Assembly (NCBI RefSeq): GCF_026230105.1
Contig: NC_079474.1
Span: 21,160,794 to 21,224,793, forward strand
Reading direction: 5' to 3'
DNA length: 64,000 bases
Origin: Diorhabda sublineata
Lineage: Eukaryota; Arthropoda; Insecta; Coleoptera; Chrysomelidae
Positions 1 to 12,149 of the stretch are shown here, piece after piece. Position 1 is the first letter of the stretch. Every line of letters starts with the position of its first letter. A program made the translations under genes and the position numbers. The notes below the pieces were generated by a model, which worked only from the letters and a program-made list of their open reading frames with translations, was not told where the DNA came from and searched no databases.

Positions 1-57
1 GAAACAACGAATATATGTAATACAAATTTTGAAAGCGAAACAAAAGCCATGACATGT

Positions 58-620
58 TTAATATGAATTCATGGAATGTGAGAGGCCCTTTCTATGAAGT
101 AGCAGTGAAGATACAGATGAAATATATGGAAAGATATAACGTAGATATTATAGCTTTGCAGGAAACAAAAACAATTAGGATCGGAAATACAAGAAATGGA
201 TGATGTAGTTTTTTGTAAAAGTGGAGGTAGAGACAGAATGATGGGGACAGGCTTTATTCTAAATTACAAATGGAAAACATATATATCAGCGTTTAAATCG
301 ATTTCTGAAAGACTCTGCTCCCTGAAACTCAAAGGAAAGAACAGAAATATAGGCATTATTAACATACATGCTCCTTTCGAAGAAAAAGAAGAAGTAAAGG
401 ATGAGTTCTATGAACAGCTGGGCTATGAATATGAAAATTCACCTAAAGACGATATCAAAATAGTAATAGGAGACGGAAATGCAAAGATCGGAAAAGAAAA
501 TATATACTTTCCAGTGATAGGTAAACAAGCAAGCACCAAAAAACAAATGACAAATAGTAACTGTGTACTATATCCTTTCCACAGGCGAATTTTATCAGTC
601 TTTGTCCATATATAAAGGCA
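58..620 (+). pseudogene. LINE endonuclease (APE-type) fragment
   Basis: The stretch encodes the start of an APE-like endonuclease, which in the family nicks target DNA to prime reverse transcription. Visible landmarks are NSWNVRG at the start, DIIALQETK (the catalytic Glu motif) near 150, a GGTGF-like box (MMGTGF) near 240, NIHAP near 362 and VIGDGNAKIG near 463-495, equivalent to the GDFNAxIG motif but with GDGN. An in-frame stop near 189 separates the first part from the 139-codon open stretch beginning at 196. The SDH-containing C-terminal part of the endonuclease is not found. Clearly non-functional. Confidence 0.8.
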
Positions 621-639
621 CATGGAAATTACAGCTGAA

Positions 640-1660
640 ATATTGAGATACGGAGGAGAAAAGCTGCAGAGAGAGTTATACGAATTAATCCAAATAATAT
701 GGGAAGAAGAGAGCATGCCCCGAGAATAGAAGAAAGCACTAATATGTCTGATTCCAAAAAAGGTGATAAACTGCTTTGCGAAGACTATAAAGGAATATAA
801 AGCAGGCTTTAGAGCTAATAGGTCAACAACGGACCAGATTTTCTCCCTAAAATAATTAAAAACCACCTGCTATGAATACAAGATACCACTTTATTTCTTG
901 TTTATAGATTTAAAGCGGGCATATGACCGAATAAATAGGAACGACATGTACGCAGCACTAAACAAATTAGGAGTACCGGCAAAAATAATTAGATTAGTTA
1001 GACTTAGATAAAACAAAAAATGGAGTGATATGGAAATAGTATAAGTATGAAAAATTTCATGTCAATAGAGATCTTCGACAAGGTGACAACTTTGAATAGA
1101 GTACAATAATTAGAACTGAATGTCAGAATAACTAAAGAAACACAAAAATTCGGAAGTATTAGATCATTGATGAAGTCAAAATACGTATTAAGAAAAACAA
1201 AAATAAGAATATATAAAACGGTAGTAAGACCCACCGCAACATATACATGTGAGACAGACTTAAAAAAGGCAGACGAAGATATGTTGGGAAGATGGGAGAG
1301 AAGGATACTAAGAGAAATCTACGGTGGAGTACACACAGAAGAGGGTTGGAGGAAAATAACTAATAAAGAATTGGAGGAACCTTATGCAGATGCTAAAATG
1401 AGCTCGATAATTGAGGGACAGAGAGTGAGGTGGTTGAGACATGTGGAGAGACTACATAGAGAACTGATGTCAAAATTAGTACTGCAAAGAAGACCAATAG
1501 CGAAAAAGAGAAAGGGGCGACCAAGGAAGAGATGGTATGACTGTAATGGAGGACCTAAAAATAATAATGTTTAGAATTGGAGAGAAAAAGCTGTAAACAG
1601 GGAGGAATGGAGAAATATTGTGTGGAAAATGCAGAATAGAGGACTTTGATATACTTAATA
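640..1660 (+). pseudogene. LINE reverse transcriptase and C-terminal fragment
   Basis: The first part (about 640-1020) keeps RT motifs: GFRANRSTTDQIF near 810 and FIDLKRAYDRI near 903, which holds the first catalytic aspartate. The frame then breaks. The YADD segment is absent: the sequence passes directly to the region before the C-terminal domain. An open stretch at 1167-1574 encodes this domain, with RIYKTVVRPTATY, RWERRILREIYGG, RVRWLRHVERLHRE and KRKGRPRKRWYD, the GHV/GRPRxxW signature of this LINE group. A shift near 1570 leads into NWREKAVNREEWR. Non-autonomous relic. Confidence 0.85.
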
Positions 1661-1720
1661 TATAGAACTAAGTAATATTGCCATTCTCACCCTAGGCCTA
1701 TATGGTCTGTAGAATATATT

Positions 1721-2640
1721 AATAGTAATATCTTGATAATCATTGAATCCTCACTTTTGTGTTTATAAATTTAGTCACTTGATGATATACATATTTTCAT
1801 TTATGTTGAAAAGAATTTGTGTTTCTCATTAAAAGTAAAACCCAAGCCAAAATATCAACGAAAAATTACTGCGGTCTCCTAGCGCAATATTTGTAGTGTA
1901 TTGCATTATCTGTATAGCACATAAATTGTAGTAATTAATAATACCATATGTTTGTAAATTTCACATTCAAAGGACCTTGATACTTGTAGATAATTAAGGT
2001 TGAGTTTCAATAATGTGGAACAGCTGTTCTTCAATTTTTTTATCACCTTCAGTCACTTTTCAATCAGTCACATTATTCAGACCCAAAGTCTTGAACGTAA
2101 TGTTAATTCGGCTATTTATAAACTCAACGCACCATTTCTTGAATGATTCTACACGCATTACGTTATTTATTTATACACATATTTGTTGATGAATATCACA
2201 GACAAAATTTTTAATCCGTTATATTTGACATTAAAAAACATTCTTCATAATCACATCCATTATGCGAAGAAGCACTATAATTGACATTCTGTAGACACTC
2301 CACCACAGCTAAACGAGAATAACTCTAGTACAATTGTACTTCCAACCATTCAAACTCAATCTAATGGGTTTCAAGTAAGTCCCAATTCAGTTTTTTTGTG
2401 GTTCGCTATTATAATAATTCCTCTATAACCTCATTCGATGGTATCATCTTATACTTTGAGGAAGCTGCATCGAAAATGCAGTGGCATACCTTCTATCTGA
2501 TCGACAGACAATTGAATTTCCTAAGATATTGTTGGAACTATGGAATTTAAAAACTTCAGGTAATTCGCATGGCGCTTTTCGGGTGGCGTCTTTCATATTC
2601 TTTATAAATTGCGGAAGCGCCTTAGAACTTTTTATTATAG
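1721..2640. other. Unassigned AT-rich stretch
   Basis: I see no coding homology, tRNA or clear terminal repeats here. A short open stretch on the minus strand (2444-2647) has no recognisable motif. It may contain unrecognised parts of the LINE tail or of the Gypsy element that follows. Confidence 0.4.
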
Positions 2641-2935
2641 CGGGCAACTGGTAGATACTGGAGCAACTAGAACCATCATAAGACCCGATCTGACAAGTTC
2701 CAACAAAAAGCTACTATCAATCAGGATTCGACTTCGTACCGCCACATTTAAGAGTGCCAACGTTCGCGATAAATACAAATCCAATTAGCAATTGGTCCAG
2801 AAAAGTTTGAACATAAGGTAAACGTAGCTGACATTGAAGAAGACGTGATTCTAGTAATGGACGTAATGAATCTTCATGGTTTTCAATTGGACATCAGAAA
2901 CGGAACCATTCATAAGAGTAACACGGTGTAACGGT
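2641..2935 (+). pseudogene. Ty3/Gypsy aspartic protease fragment
   Basis: Reading the plus strand gives LVDTGATRTIIRPDL, in which DTGA is the catalytic aspartate motif of retroviral-type proteases. It is followed by RLRTAT and, after a one-base shift near 2790, by VADIEEDVILVMDVMNLHG, the flap-to-C-terminal segment with the hydrophobic-MD motif typical of insect Gypsy elements. In the family this protease cleaves the Gag-Pol polyprotein. A stop and a frameshift break it, and gag and reverse transcriptase are not found beside it. The integrase scrap just downstream is probably from the same element after a large deletion. Confidence 0.75.
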
Positions 2936-2989
2936 GTTAAGTTATAATAGTAGCGCGGGTATTGGGGATCATGGAAGAAGGTACGGGTG

Positions 2990-3240
2990 CCTGAACGGTT
3001 TCAATGGATAAACAACTCCGCCGATGTGAGGGACCGGCAATGAAATGTACGACTTGCCCTACAGGTGATGGACCACATCGTAAGAGTAAGGCACCCATGA
3101 AACAGTTGGATGCTTTTTCGGAAGGATTGCTTTAGAAATCGCTGGATCATTTCCGACGACAGATAATAGTGGTAAATACATCCTGGTTGTGATAGATTAT
3201 TTTACAAAGAGGGTGGAAATGTATGCGATTCCAATTCAAG
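2990..3240 (+). pseudogene. Ty3/Gypsy integrase fragment
   Basis: Frame-hopping translation gives a CTTCPTGDGPHRKSK-like segment (second half of the HHCC zinc domain) followed by SFPTTDNSGKYILVVIDYF and TKRVEMYAIPIQ, the start of the RNaseH-like core where the first catalytic aspartate sits (VVIDYF). Integrase inserts the cDNA into the genome. The rest of the core is missing after 3240. The reverse transcriptase and RNase H expected between protease and integrase are gone, so one deletion joined the two parts. Confidence 0.75.
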
Positions 3241-3278
3241 TATTCATTTTTGTTGTACTCTTATACATTTTATACAAC

Positions 3279-4870
3279 ATGGACTCTAGACGTAAATTAA
3301 AAAATGAAGTTTTGTGTGGTCAGAGTCGGGAACTAGTAAGTAACACCTAAAATTCACGAAAGAGGAAGCGAGCAGGAAGTTGTTATATTTCTTTTAAAGG
3401 TATGTTGATTAGATTATTTTCCATTTATTTCTATTTATAACAATTTTTATAACAACTCCTGGTGATGCAAAGAATATAACTAATAAAAAAGGGCCGCTAG
3501 AGTTAAAGTATAAATTTATTTAATTTTGGAACTGCTTATACTATTTAAGACTTAGGACTTAAGGCGAATGTATCTAAATCCTTATTGAAACTATTTTTTT
3601 GCAATCATTCAGAAAGTTTCACAAAAATATCAAAATTTTGTTTTCTATTGTCAAGTCTTTAAACACAAAAAACTGCGGAAAAGTATTAATTCACATTATG
3701 TTCATATTTAAGTTTAGTGAATGTGTTGTAGCTGCTTTAGGTATAAGCCGTACTTCGTATATCTAAAGAAAGTAAAATGGTGGATCATAGAATAGTAAAT
3801 TTATTTCCAGCCCCACAAAAGAAAAGAGCTGGCAGAAATACCAAAATATCACTGGAACCGTACCAACTCCTTAAAGACGTGTACAGAAGAAAAAAATATT
3901 CACCAATTATGATACCATTGGAAAAGAGTGAGGAAAGATCGAACAATTGTAGTTGAACGTCACTCAATCAGACATCTCAGATTAGAATTTTTGAGAAAAA
4001 TAACATTTTACAGAGAGTAAAATAGACGCATCATATACATGGATAAGACTTATAGAAAGGATGGAGCGATAAAAGCTGTTTGATAATGAAGAAACCAACA
4101 AGTAAACAAATTACGACGAAATGAATTAAGATGATTATGAGAAATGGATAAAAGAAAAGCTGATACCAAATCTATTACCAAAAAGTGTGGTGGTTATCGA
4201 TAATGTCTCATATCACAATAAACTATTGTAACCAATGCTAACCTCAACAACAAGAAAAGCGCTCATGCAAGACTGATTGAAGAAACGGAATATTTCATTT
4301 CACGCTTGCTTGCCGAAGCCTCATTTGTGTGAAGTAATTAAAATTCACAAACTAAATTAGAAAATTGACGATGTATTTGTATCAAACGGGTTCGACATTT
4401 TAAGATTACTCTTATATCACCCTGAACCCAATCCAATAGAATTAGTTTGGGGCGCAATGAAACAGTATATAGCAGATAAAAATTTTTCATTCAAATTTGC
4501 TGAGGTTATCCAATACTGCGACGATTTTTCCAATAACTTTTCAGTCGATGACTGGAAATCACGTTGCAATCATGCTTAAAAGTTTGGGAAAGAATATATG
4601 GAGAAAGAACCACTTCTTGATCAGGTAATCGTCAACTTCAATGATGATGAGATCAGGTAATCGTCAACTTCAATGATGATGATTCAAGTAGAGAAAGTTA
4701 TACTGCCGACACTGATTCCGAAAGGCATTTTACGGAAAGTGGAGACGATTTTGATTGGGAAAGCTCTTCAAGAAATCTTAAGTTTGAAGAAGTAGAAGGT
4801 TGCAGCACTGTGAATGTGAATAATTTCGTCCACACGAACCGAATAGTGATTCTTCGTCAAAATTATTCAA
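3279..4870 (+). pseudogene. Tc1/mariner-IS630-like transposase relic
   Basis: The reading starts at ATG 3279 with MDSRRKLKNEVLCGQSRE, then breaks. The catalytic part resumes near 3780 and shows the DDE-type triad landmarks: IYMDKTY (about 4033), VVVIDNVSYHN (about 4190) and YHPELNPIELVWGAMK (about 4417-4455). This matches the widespread insect DDE_3 (IS630-like) family, which cuts and pastes DNA at TA sites. The C-terminal acidic tail continues to about 4870. Many stops, at least two frameshifts and a missing block between about 3380 and 3780 make it inactive. No terminal inverted repeats could be paired by eye. Confidence 0.8.
4619..4682 (+). repeat. 32-bp perfect tandem duplication
   Basis: The 32 bases at 4619-4650 (beginning GATCAGGTAATCG) are repeated exactly at 4651-4682 within the acidic tail of the transposase relic. 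The length is not a multiple of three, so the duplication itself shifts the frame. Confidence 0.95.
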
Positions 4871-4982
4871 AATTTTATAGATAATATCTACTATTTTTGC
4901 ATTCTATTATTTCTATCAATTTTGGTAAAGTGATATACTATAATATAATTTTATTATTAAGACGAAATAAAACCCTTAAATA

Positions 4983-6540
4983 TTAACACACCGTCTCACA
5001 GACGGTATCGAGAGATTGAGTCTAAAATATCTCCTCATTCCCACGCCTCCAAACGTCGGCCGATCATGTCATTTCAGTATACATCGGTACACATAAGAGG
5101 CTGGTAGCACACTTTGAGAAATTGTATCGTTCTTGAGATATTTGAATTCTGAGCGTCGGTGCCGTCTGCTAGACGGGATTATAGTGTTAACGGTAGTTTT
5201 TGCCTATATTTGTGAACAATGGATGAAGGACCCAATGGCTCAAAGCGGGTGAAATATGGAGACACAAATTATTAGGACGTCCTTCTAAAGTGTTGTGAAG
5301 AGGTTGGCTGTGATAATAGCGACATAGAGTTAGAGTGTGATGAGAATTTTACTATTGACAGTGACACAGAATCCGAGTGTGAAGGTAATAAATACTTCTA
5401 AATATTACGAAGATTTGTTTTGTTACAGGTGATGAGAACATGGTTTCTGAAGAGCGTGAGAACAAAAGAAGTGAAAGTGAAGAAAATGTAGGGGACGAAA
5501 ATGAACCTGCATAATAGTCAAATTATTATCATGGAAAAAACAGGTTCAAATGATCAAAAGAACCCGCAACTTCCAATCGAGGACGACAACCACAACACAA
5601 TATGGTTCTACAGTTACCTGGTTTACGTGAGGCAGCGAAAAATATTATTGGAGATCCAATTACTCCTTTTAAAGTTTGGAAGCTTTTATTTAGTAAAATG
5701 GACGAATATAAGAATAGGAAGAGAAAGAGCTAAATATAAAAAACAAAATTCAGCAACGTTTAGGGATCTTGATATGAATGAATTTTATGCTTTTATGGGA
5801 TTTTTAGCATTTACATCGGTGTTCAAATCTAATGATGAAAACCTAAACACAATATTTGCCACTAATGGATTATAAGATCCATTATGTTAAAAGATAGATT
5901 TACTATTTTATTAACGTGTTTAAGGTTTGACCACCCTGAAATCAGGGATATCAGGAAAACAGTAAACTCGACCGCTCTACTGTCAGAGATTTTTGATGTT
6001 TTTATCAAAAAATTTCAGACATCCTATACCATAGGCATTGATGAAATGCTTGTGGGGTTCAGAAATCGGTGCAGTTTTGAGATGTATATCCCAAATAAAT
6101 CCGTGAAATATGGGATAAAGATTATGTGCTGCACTGATTCCAGAACTATTTATCTTCTAAAATGCTTACATTTATACGGGTAGGAACTCGGATGGAATCG
6201 GACTATCAGATGATGAACAGAGATTCAATAAACCTACACAGGCCGTATTACGTCTTTCAAAACCACTTTATGGTGCAAATAGATCAGTGACTTTTGACAA
6301 TTGCTTCACTTCGATTGAGTTGATTCAAGCCATGAGACAAAGGGGCTTAACATGCATTGGTAGTCTGAAGAACAAAAAGGAAAGTTTGATTATTGATAAA
6401 AGTATTACTAAATGTTTACATGGAAATAAAATGTTAAAAATGCGGGATTCTACTAATATTGAAAAAATAGTATTGAACAAGTTTACCAGGAAATTCATTC
6501 AAAACAATCGCTTATTGTTATTATGAATAGGTTTAATAAC
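4983..6540 (+). mobile_element. piggyBac-like element (5' end and body)
   Basis: The element appears to start at TTAA (4983) followed by ACACACCGTCTCACAGACGG. TTAA is the obligatory piggyBac target. A second palindromic box, CCGTCTAGCAGACGG (near 5164, read on the minus strand), lies about 180 bases inside and is followed by GTGTTAA. The transposase relic fills the rest. No matching right end with TTAA could be found, so the 3' limit is only the end of recognisable coding sequence. Confidence 0.7.
5222..6530 (+). pseudogene. piggyBac-like transposase (DDE_Tnp_1_7)
   Basis: An acidic N-terminal region (5222-5500) precedes the catalytic domain, as in piggyBac transposases. Between 5590 and 5690 a shifted frame reads NIIGDPITPFKVWKLLFSK; 5770-5875 gives MNEFYAFMGFLAF; 5884-6183 carries RFTILLTCLRFDHPEIR and TIGIDEMLVGFRNR with the first catalytic Asp; and 6287-6526 has VTFDNCFTSIELI (Asp-Asn motif) and RGLTCIGSLKN. 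The last catalytic segment and the Cys-rich C-terminus are not found. A possible small intron, or just decay, lies around 5385-5430. At least three frameshifts make it inactive. Confidence 0.85.
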
Positions 6541-9355
6541 AGTGAATGGTTGATATATATTTGGTCGTTAGGGAGATTACCTGAATGATTGCTTTTATTT
6601 ACCTCAAGGACTTATTTGACTCGTATAATGTTTCCGAAATCCACCCTCGGGCACCACCCTGGAACCACCTCCGGATACCCCCACTAAATTTCAATGGCAG
6701 AATTATCCTCAATATGCCCAAAAGTCCCCGAGTAATGATATTCGGTTAATTTTATTGACCCGTGTAATAATATGAAAATGCCCATACTCCAGCTGGCAAT
6801 TGCGATAATCGTAATTTTTATATTTTATTAATTACATATTTTCAAATTATCAAACGGTAGCCTCTATAAAAATGTTTCGAAGTTAGTAAAATCACCCACT
6901 TACTATGCGTAACAATTACATGGATATTAGATATTTAATTGTCATGTTTTTTGCAGATAGTTATTCAAACTTATGACACGTAGATGATTTCTGATATGTG
7001 TATATGCTGATTCGGAAACCCGAATATATTTTGAATGAATTTGAATCAATGATCAAGGTTTTTATTTTCATTTAGTTATATTTCATTTAAAATGAAAATA
7101 TTTTGTATGTGCCCAGAATAAATGTTGATTTTAGAGTAAAACATACACTATTCTATGTTGGCACGCTACAAATTGAGGTTACCTATATACTTCTCACTTC
7201 TTTTTCTGCACTTCATTTTGTTTTCGATTAAGTTGACCCCACTATATACTTCGCTCCCTACCTATAACTACAATCGGGTCGCTTATTTGCATATTTTGGG
7301 TGCTCAATTGTATTTCTTCGTTATTGAACCAGACCATTTAGACCGTTACGTATTCTAGGCAAACTATTCACAATGTCACCAATAAGTACAGATTATTCCA
7401 GAAATATTATTGTCCTATATTGTTGTTCATGCTAAGATCACCATATAACTTAAAATATTCTCAATGAAAATCATTGAGAATTTAGGTCAAGTACGATAAC
7501 AGATCATTTAAATCCTGTGTTACTAAGAAATTATACTAATCTTTCGATACCAAACAAAAAGCAAATTATAAGTACAGTGATTATTGTAACGGAGCTAAAA
7601 ATACAAAATTAATGAAACACATTTTATAACAAAAGAATAATATTTTATCTTTACTGCAAATACATGCAAATACACGATGAATGAATGTCTGTATTTCGCA
7701 TTCCTTATTTTTATCTATCAAAATCATAAATGATTTCAGCTTGGTAGGTAAAAAATGATACATATTGTGGTAATATAAATGGGGCGTAAGAGCGGCAAAG
7801 ATCTTCACGGTAAATCAAGTTATTAAAAAAAGTCATTTATGCTATTCCTTGAAAAAACTGGAAACATTTCAACAGTTACTTGAAAAACATTCCTGGAGCA
7901 TATTTTTCTCGTTAATATTGCTATATAGTGTAGTTGAAATTGACGCAAAATTACCGATTTGATAATAAGAGAGACGATAAATATTCGATATACTTTACAG
8001 TTTCTCAAAAAACATAGATAGTTTGTGTATGAAATACACTTACACATAATATTTTCAAGTATTAGTTCTTATTGATTTTACAATAAATATGAACTATTTT
8101 AAAACTATTTCGATAATTTCTATTCTCTCGAATAGCCAACCTTCGAGTTGACGTTCCTAATTTACCTTTTGGGAGTTCCACCAATCTATTTGACTGGACA
8201 TTGCTCACTTTCACTTGTTTTATAACTTTTTGAAAGTAAATACTTTTATTTAAATATATTCACAATGTCAGTTTTTGACCACCGTCAAATTAAACTGTAT
8301 ATGATACTTTTTCGGATATCTAACTTGTACGCCATAACTAAGTTAAAATTCCACAAAATATGAAATGACATATGAAAATTAAATATTATATCATCTTTGT
8401 TTTTATGTAAACTATATTCTATGTTATCAATAATTAAATTGAAGACAACGAATACTAGTACTTTTGAACAAATGATCTGTACGTTTAGAAGAATGGCAAA
8501 TTGGAGATCACCTTATTCTATAACGAGATAAATACAGGTAAAGATACTATACATAAACTTTTGAGCTACTTTCAATATTGGCAAATACACAAAAAGTTAT
8601 TCAAAGTTCATCTTTCACCACCTGATGAACACAGTTAAAATTAAAATGTTTCTTCGAAATTCATATTGAATTCATCTAATGAGAAAATTTTACAAGAAAT
8701 CAGCTCTTAATAGAGTAAAAGACCAGAGCCCAGGCCAGAAATGTCCAAAACGCCAAAAAGATGAAACTACCAAATACAGTACCAAGGATTGACGTCTTAT
8801 TTTCAAAAAATCTACCTAAGAATTATTAGTGTCGGAGCCGGAGTTGCCCCGCACCTCATTTGTCCACGGACTGCCGTGCGTTGAGGAAATATTTTATGAG
8901 TAGTAATACATTCTGTTATATTTTTTATACAAATTCATTCATTAAAAGTGCATCTAGATGTAAACAGTTGCTATACCTGAGCATCTGATCTTATCGAAAA
9001 GGATATTTGGCTTGATTTTTTGAGCATCTATCATCCCATTATACACCATATACACACATATAAGGTGTCTTTGTATATTTTTTAAATATTTTACGCACTC
9101 TGTTATATTTTTTATGAATTAACGTAAATTTATATTTGGTCCTGTTATTGATAGTAGCAGAACTATGTGACGATAACACAAATAAAGGCAGGAGTGCAAA
9201 CCATAGGGATAAACGAAATATGCCGACGATTGGGACTCTAGTTGACAGATAATCTAGTCTCCTGATCGATTCCGAAATTTTAGACGATACTAGAATTTGT
9301 GACATTGGTGATTCTATAATTCTAATAGTAGGATCATCGAAAATTCTAATAGTAG
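6541..9355. other. Gene-free AT-rich stretch
   Basis: No coding similarity is recognisable on either strand. The short open frames are lysine, isoleucine and phenylalanine rich, as expected by chance in AT-rich DNA. The only distinct structure seen is a short perfect hairpin at 7457-7481. Confidence 0.4.
7457..7481. repeat. Perfect 11-bp hairpin
   Basis: ATTCTCAATGA and its exact reverse complement TCATTGAGAAT are separated by AAA. No adjacent gene gives it a role; it may be chance or part of an unrecognised element. Confidence 0.7.
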
Positions 9356-9359
9356 CATC

Positions 9360-9985
9360 ACCTACACCGAAAATTCCTCTGGTTATGGCTAAGAGGGCGA
9401 AATAATTAGCGGATATTTTGAATTCAACAGAAAATATACAACAAAAAAGGGATGTGGCTGAAAGAGAGGAAAAACAAAAAAGCTGAATTAGACAAGAAAA
9501 GCAAGGTTGAAACTACCAAAGAAGTAGGTAACGGAGAAAGGTACCACCAAAAAACAACCAGATAACAAAAATGAAAAAAGAAAACTAAAAAATAAACATT
9601 GACTCTTAGTCAAAGCGATGAAGACGACCTAGCTGATTTGTGTGATGAATAAAAAGATAATTATTTAAAAGTAAACCAGGGTTCAGACAGTGAAAGTGGA
9701 AACAATTCACCTAAACATAGAATTAAAGAAAAGAAAACTTAAGGTTGGCGCATAAAGAATAGTAGAAGAGATAGACATACATAGGGAGTAGATAAAAATG
9801 AAGAACAATGCATTGAATGTTGGAAAACTATGGAAATGAAAAGTCTAAATCCGACTGGATTCAATGTATACTGTGTCAGAACTGGTTATACGAAACCTGT
9901 ACACTTTTCAGAAATTATTACTCAAGATGTGGAAAACAGAAAGCACTATCCGTCTCTTCAATTAAAATCAATTAGGCTTTATTAT
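9360..9985 (+). pseudogene. Jerky/CENP-B-type (DDE_1) transposase C-terminal relic
   Basis: The stretch resembles the charged tail and zinc-binding end of pogo/jerky-type transposases. The tail (9390-9800) is rich in Lys and Glu with stops. The end reads QCIECWK, then after a frameshift near 9855 DWIQCILCQNWLYETCT and FRNYYSRCGKQKA, giving the ordered Cys pairs of the C-terminal zinc motif (CxxC, CxxC, C, CxxC spacing altered by a Tyr for one Cys). Only the tail is visible; the DDE_1 catalytic core is not found upstream. The terminal stop is at about 9985. Function is lost. Confidence 0.7.
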
Positions 9986-11609
9986 TTTAACTTTATTTTT
10001 AAAAAGGATAATAATGCATGTTAACTCTAAATAATCATCATTTTATTATTGAACAATTGAGAATTAATATATTTTTTGGATGATTTCTTTCAAAGTTTAA
10101 TTAGAAAGAAAGTATGATATGTTTGTTGAAATGTTGAAACGTAATGATTTATATTTTATAATAACTAAGAATTAATATGTTTTTTGAACAAATGTTTCAA
10201 AAATTTAATTATGATTATTATTGTCATATTAAATTATCTTACAACAATAATAATTGGAAGATTCAATGCAAATTATTCCTCGTAATTGGAACCATGTTCC
10301 TTGTAGACAATTGCTGTTATAGAAGAATTGCTGTTTTACACAGTATAAAGGTATACACATCTATTCCGCGCTGCAAGGTGCAAAAAGCTACATTTTGAAA
10401 AATCTGTCATTGATATTTCAGACAAATCAATTCAACATTAATGACTAAGCTAGCAGCTACATGCCTAGAAATTATACATATACAATCAATATTTTTAAAA
10501 TTAGGAAGATATTCCAAAAAGTGGGGTATCTATACCTGTTTTACCCTAAAATAGGAATATATTCAGAATATTCCTTAAGATATTTATTGTTCGATATTCT
10601 TGTTTAACTTCATTTTAAATAAACAGTAGCTGTAAATTTCAATTATTAAATATTCATTTGGTCCTTGTTTTAGAAACGCATTCGGTTTCTAAATGACTAA
10701 AAGTTTAATTCACCGTTATATCTGAAAGATCACGTGAAGAATACTGCGCAACTAATTGAAGATTACAAGTTCAAAAAAACATCCAGCCCTCAATTTTGCA
10801 GGAGATCAATATAATATATTCAAAAACTGGGTGTTGCCTGGCATTTATGGAAAATTCATCAACTGTTTAACATGTAGTCTGAAGTATTGTATCAACAATC
10901 AATATCGTATGTTTTTTGAATCGGATATAGGTACCGCTTTTTCGATGATGGTGTTACATTTGCTTCCGTGTGGATAATACAATCATCCAGCCTTTATATG
11001 AACACATATTTTCTTTTAAGTGACCTTGTAAGCAGAAATGTTGATTGGTGCTATTTTCATTTGCCTTGAAAAGGATACATATCACATGACGGAAAACAAA
11101 CAACTAGACTGAGAAAATTACCATTAATCCATCAACTGAGACAAACACTTGCAAATTGTGTCTCTGTAGTCAGTTCACATGAAGTGTAAACAAAGTTAGA
11201 TTTACTTCAATTGGATGAGTTCGTGATTTACGTTTGAATGAATTTTATTTGAATATTGGAATCCGACAGTTAGTTTTATAATACTTTGATTACCTGTCTG
11301 AACTAATTAAAAAAGAAATTATAATCGTCAGTGTATATTCAATAATTCATATGTTGAAAAACGTGCTGCACTTGAATAATTGGAGAAGGAAAAGTATTGT
11401 AAGATAATTTTTTATTATAGAACAAATTCGTCTAAATACCTGTTTCTGGATGTATATAATTTCACATTATGTCTAATCAGAAGTAGTGCTTATAAATTTT
11501 GATTCAAATTTTTGCATAATTATGCAGAGTATCTACTTTTCGAAAAATTATTTGTATGAATCTATCTTGGAATCCTGGAAATAGTAATGAGGTGAATATA
11601 AATATCAAT

Positions 11610-11667
<58 letters not shown>

Positions 11668-12140
11668 AAATAAAGAGTACTATGACAATCATTATTATGA
11701 AATTACAATTTTGACTTTCTTCATATTTCCAATGTATTATGCCAAAATAACTTCCACTGCACAAACCTATTATGAGCAAAGTAATAAAGCAGGAATATCC
11801 AAATGGACATTTTAAATCAACCTAGATTTGATAATTGCCTATTGTATAAGCAATAATTCATAAAAAATTTGTTCAGAATAAATTTGAGACCATAATCAAG
11901 TAACGAGTACACTTACAGATAGTAAAATCAATTAAGTAACAAAAGAGAAGAAGCATCAATAAATGGAACATCTCTCCTCACTGTATGTACAAGAAATTCT
12001 AAAAAATGATAGAATTATTGTAATAGATAGGATATTAGTATATGTTACAGAGAACATAATAAATTATCTTCTTCCTTATATTACAAGGTGACTTGTGAAA
12101 TTAACCAAACAGTTTAAGTGGCTATAGAGTTTACATAACT
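9986..12140. other. Gene-free AT-rich stretch
   Basis: Apart from the (TA)n tract at 11612-11665 I see nothing identifiable. Small open frames at 10177-10398 and 10756-10977 have no motif I recognise and no supporting context. Confidence 0.4.
11612..11665. repeat. (TA)n microsatellite
   Basis: Uninterrupted TA dinucleotides of about 54 bases. Open frames across it (alternating Tyr-Ile) are artefacts. Confidence 0.98.
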
Positions 12141-12149
12141 CATTTGATT

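Larger units (their letters stand above)
57..1720 (+). mobile_element. CFDP2/RTE-like non-LTR retrotransposon relic
   Basis: A decayed APE-type LINE runs left to right: endonuclease start, a reverse transcriptase fragment, then the C-terminal region. Frames are broken by several stops and shifts and large internal parts are missing, including the YADD box. The tail after the last coding segment (about 1650-1720) is AT-rich with no clear poly(A). It resembles elements often annotated as craniofacial development protein 2-like in insects; clade assignment to RTE is inferred from the C-terminal layout and was not tested phylogenetically. Confidence 0.85.
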
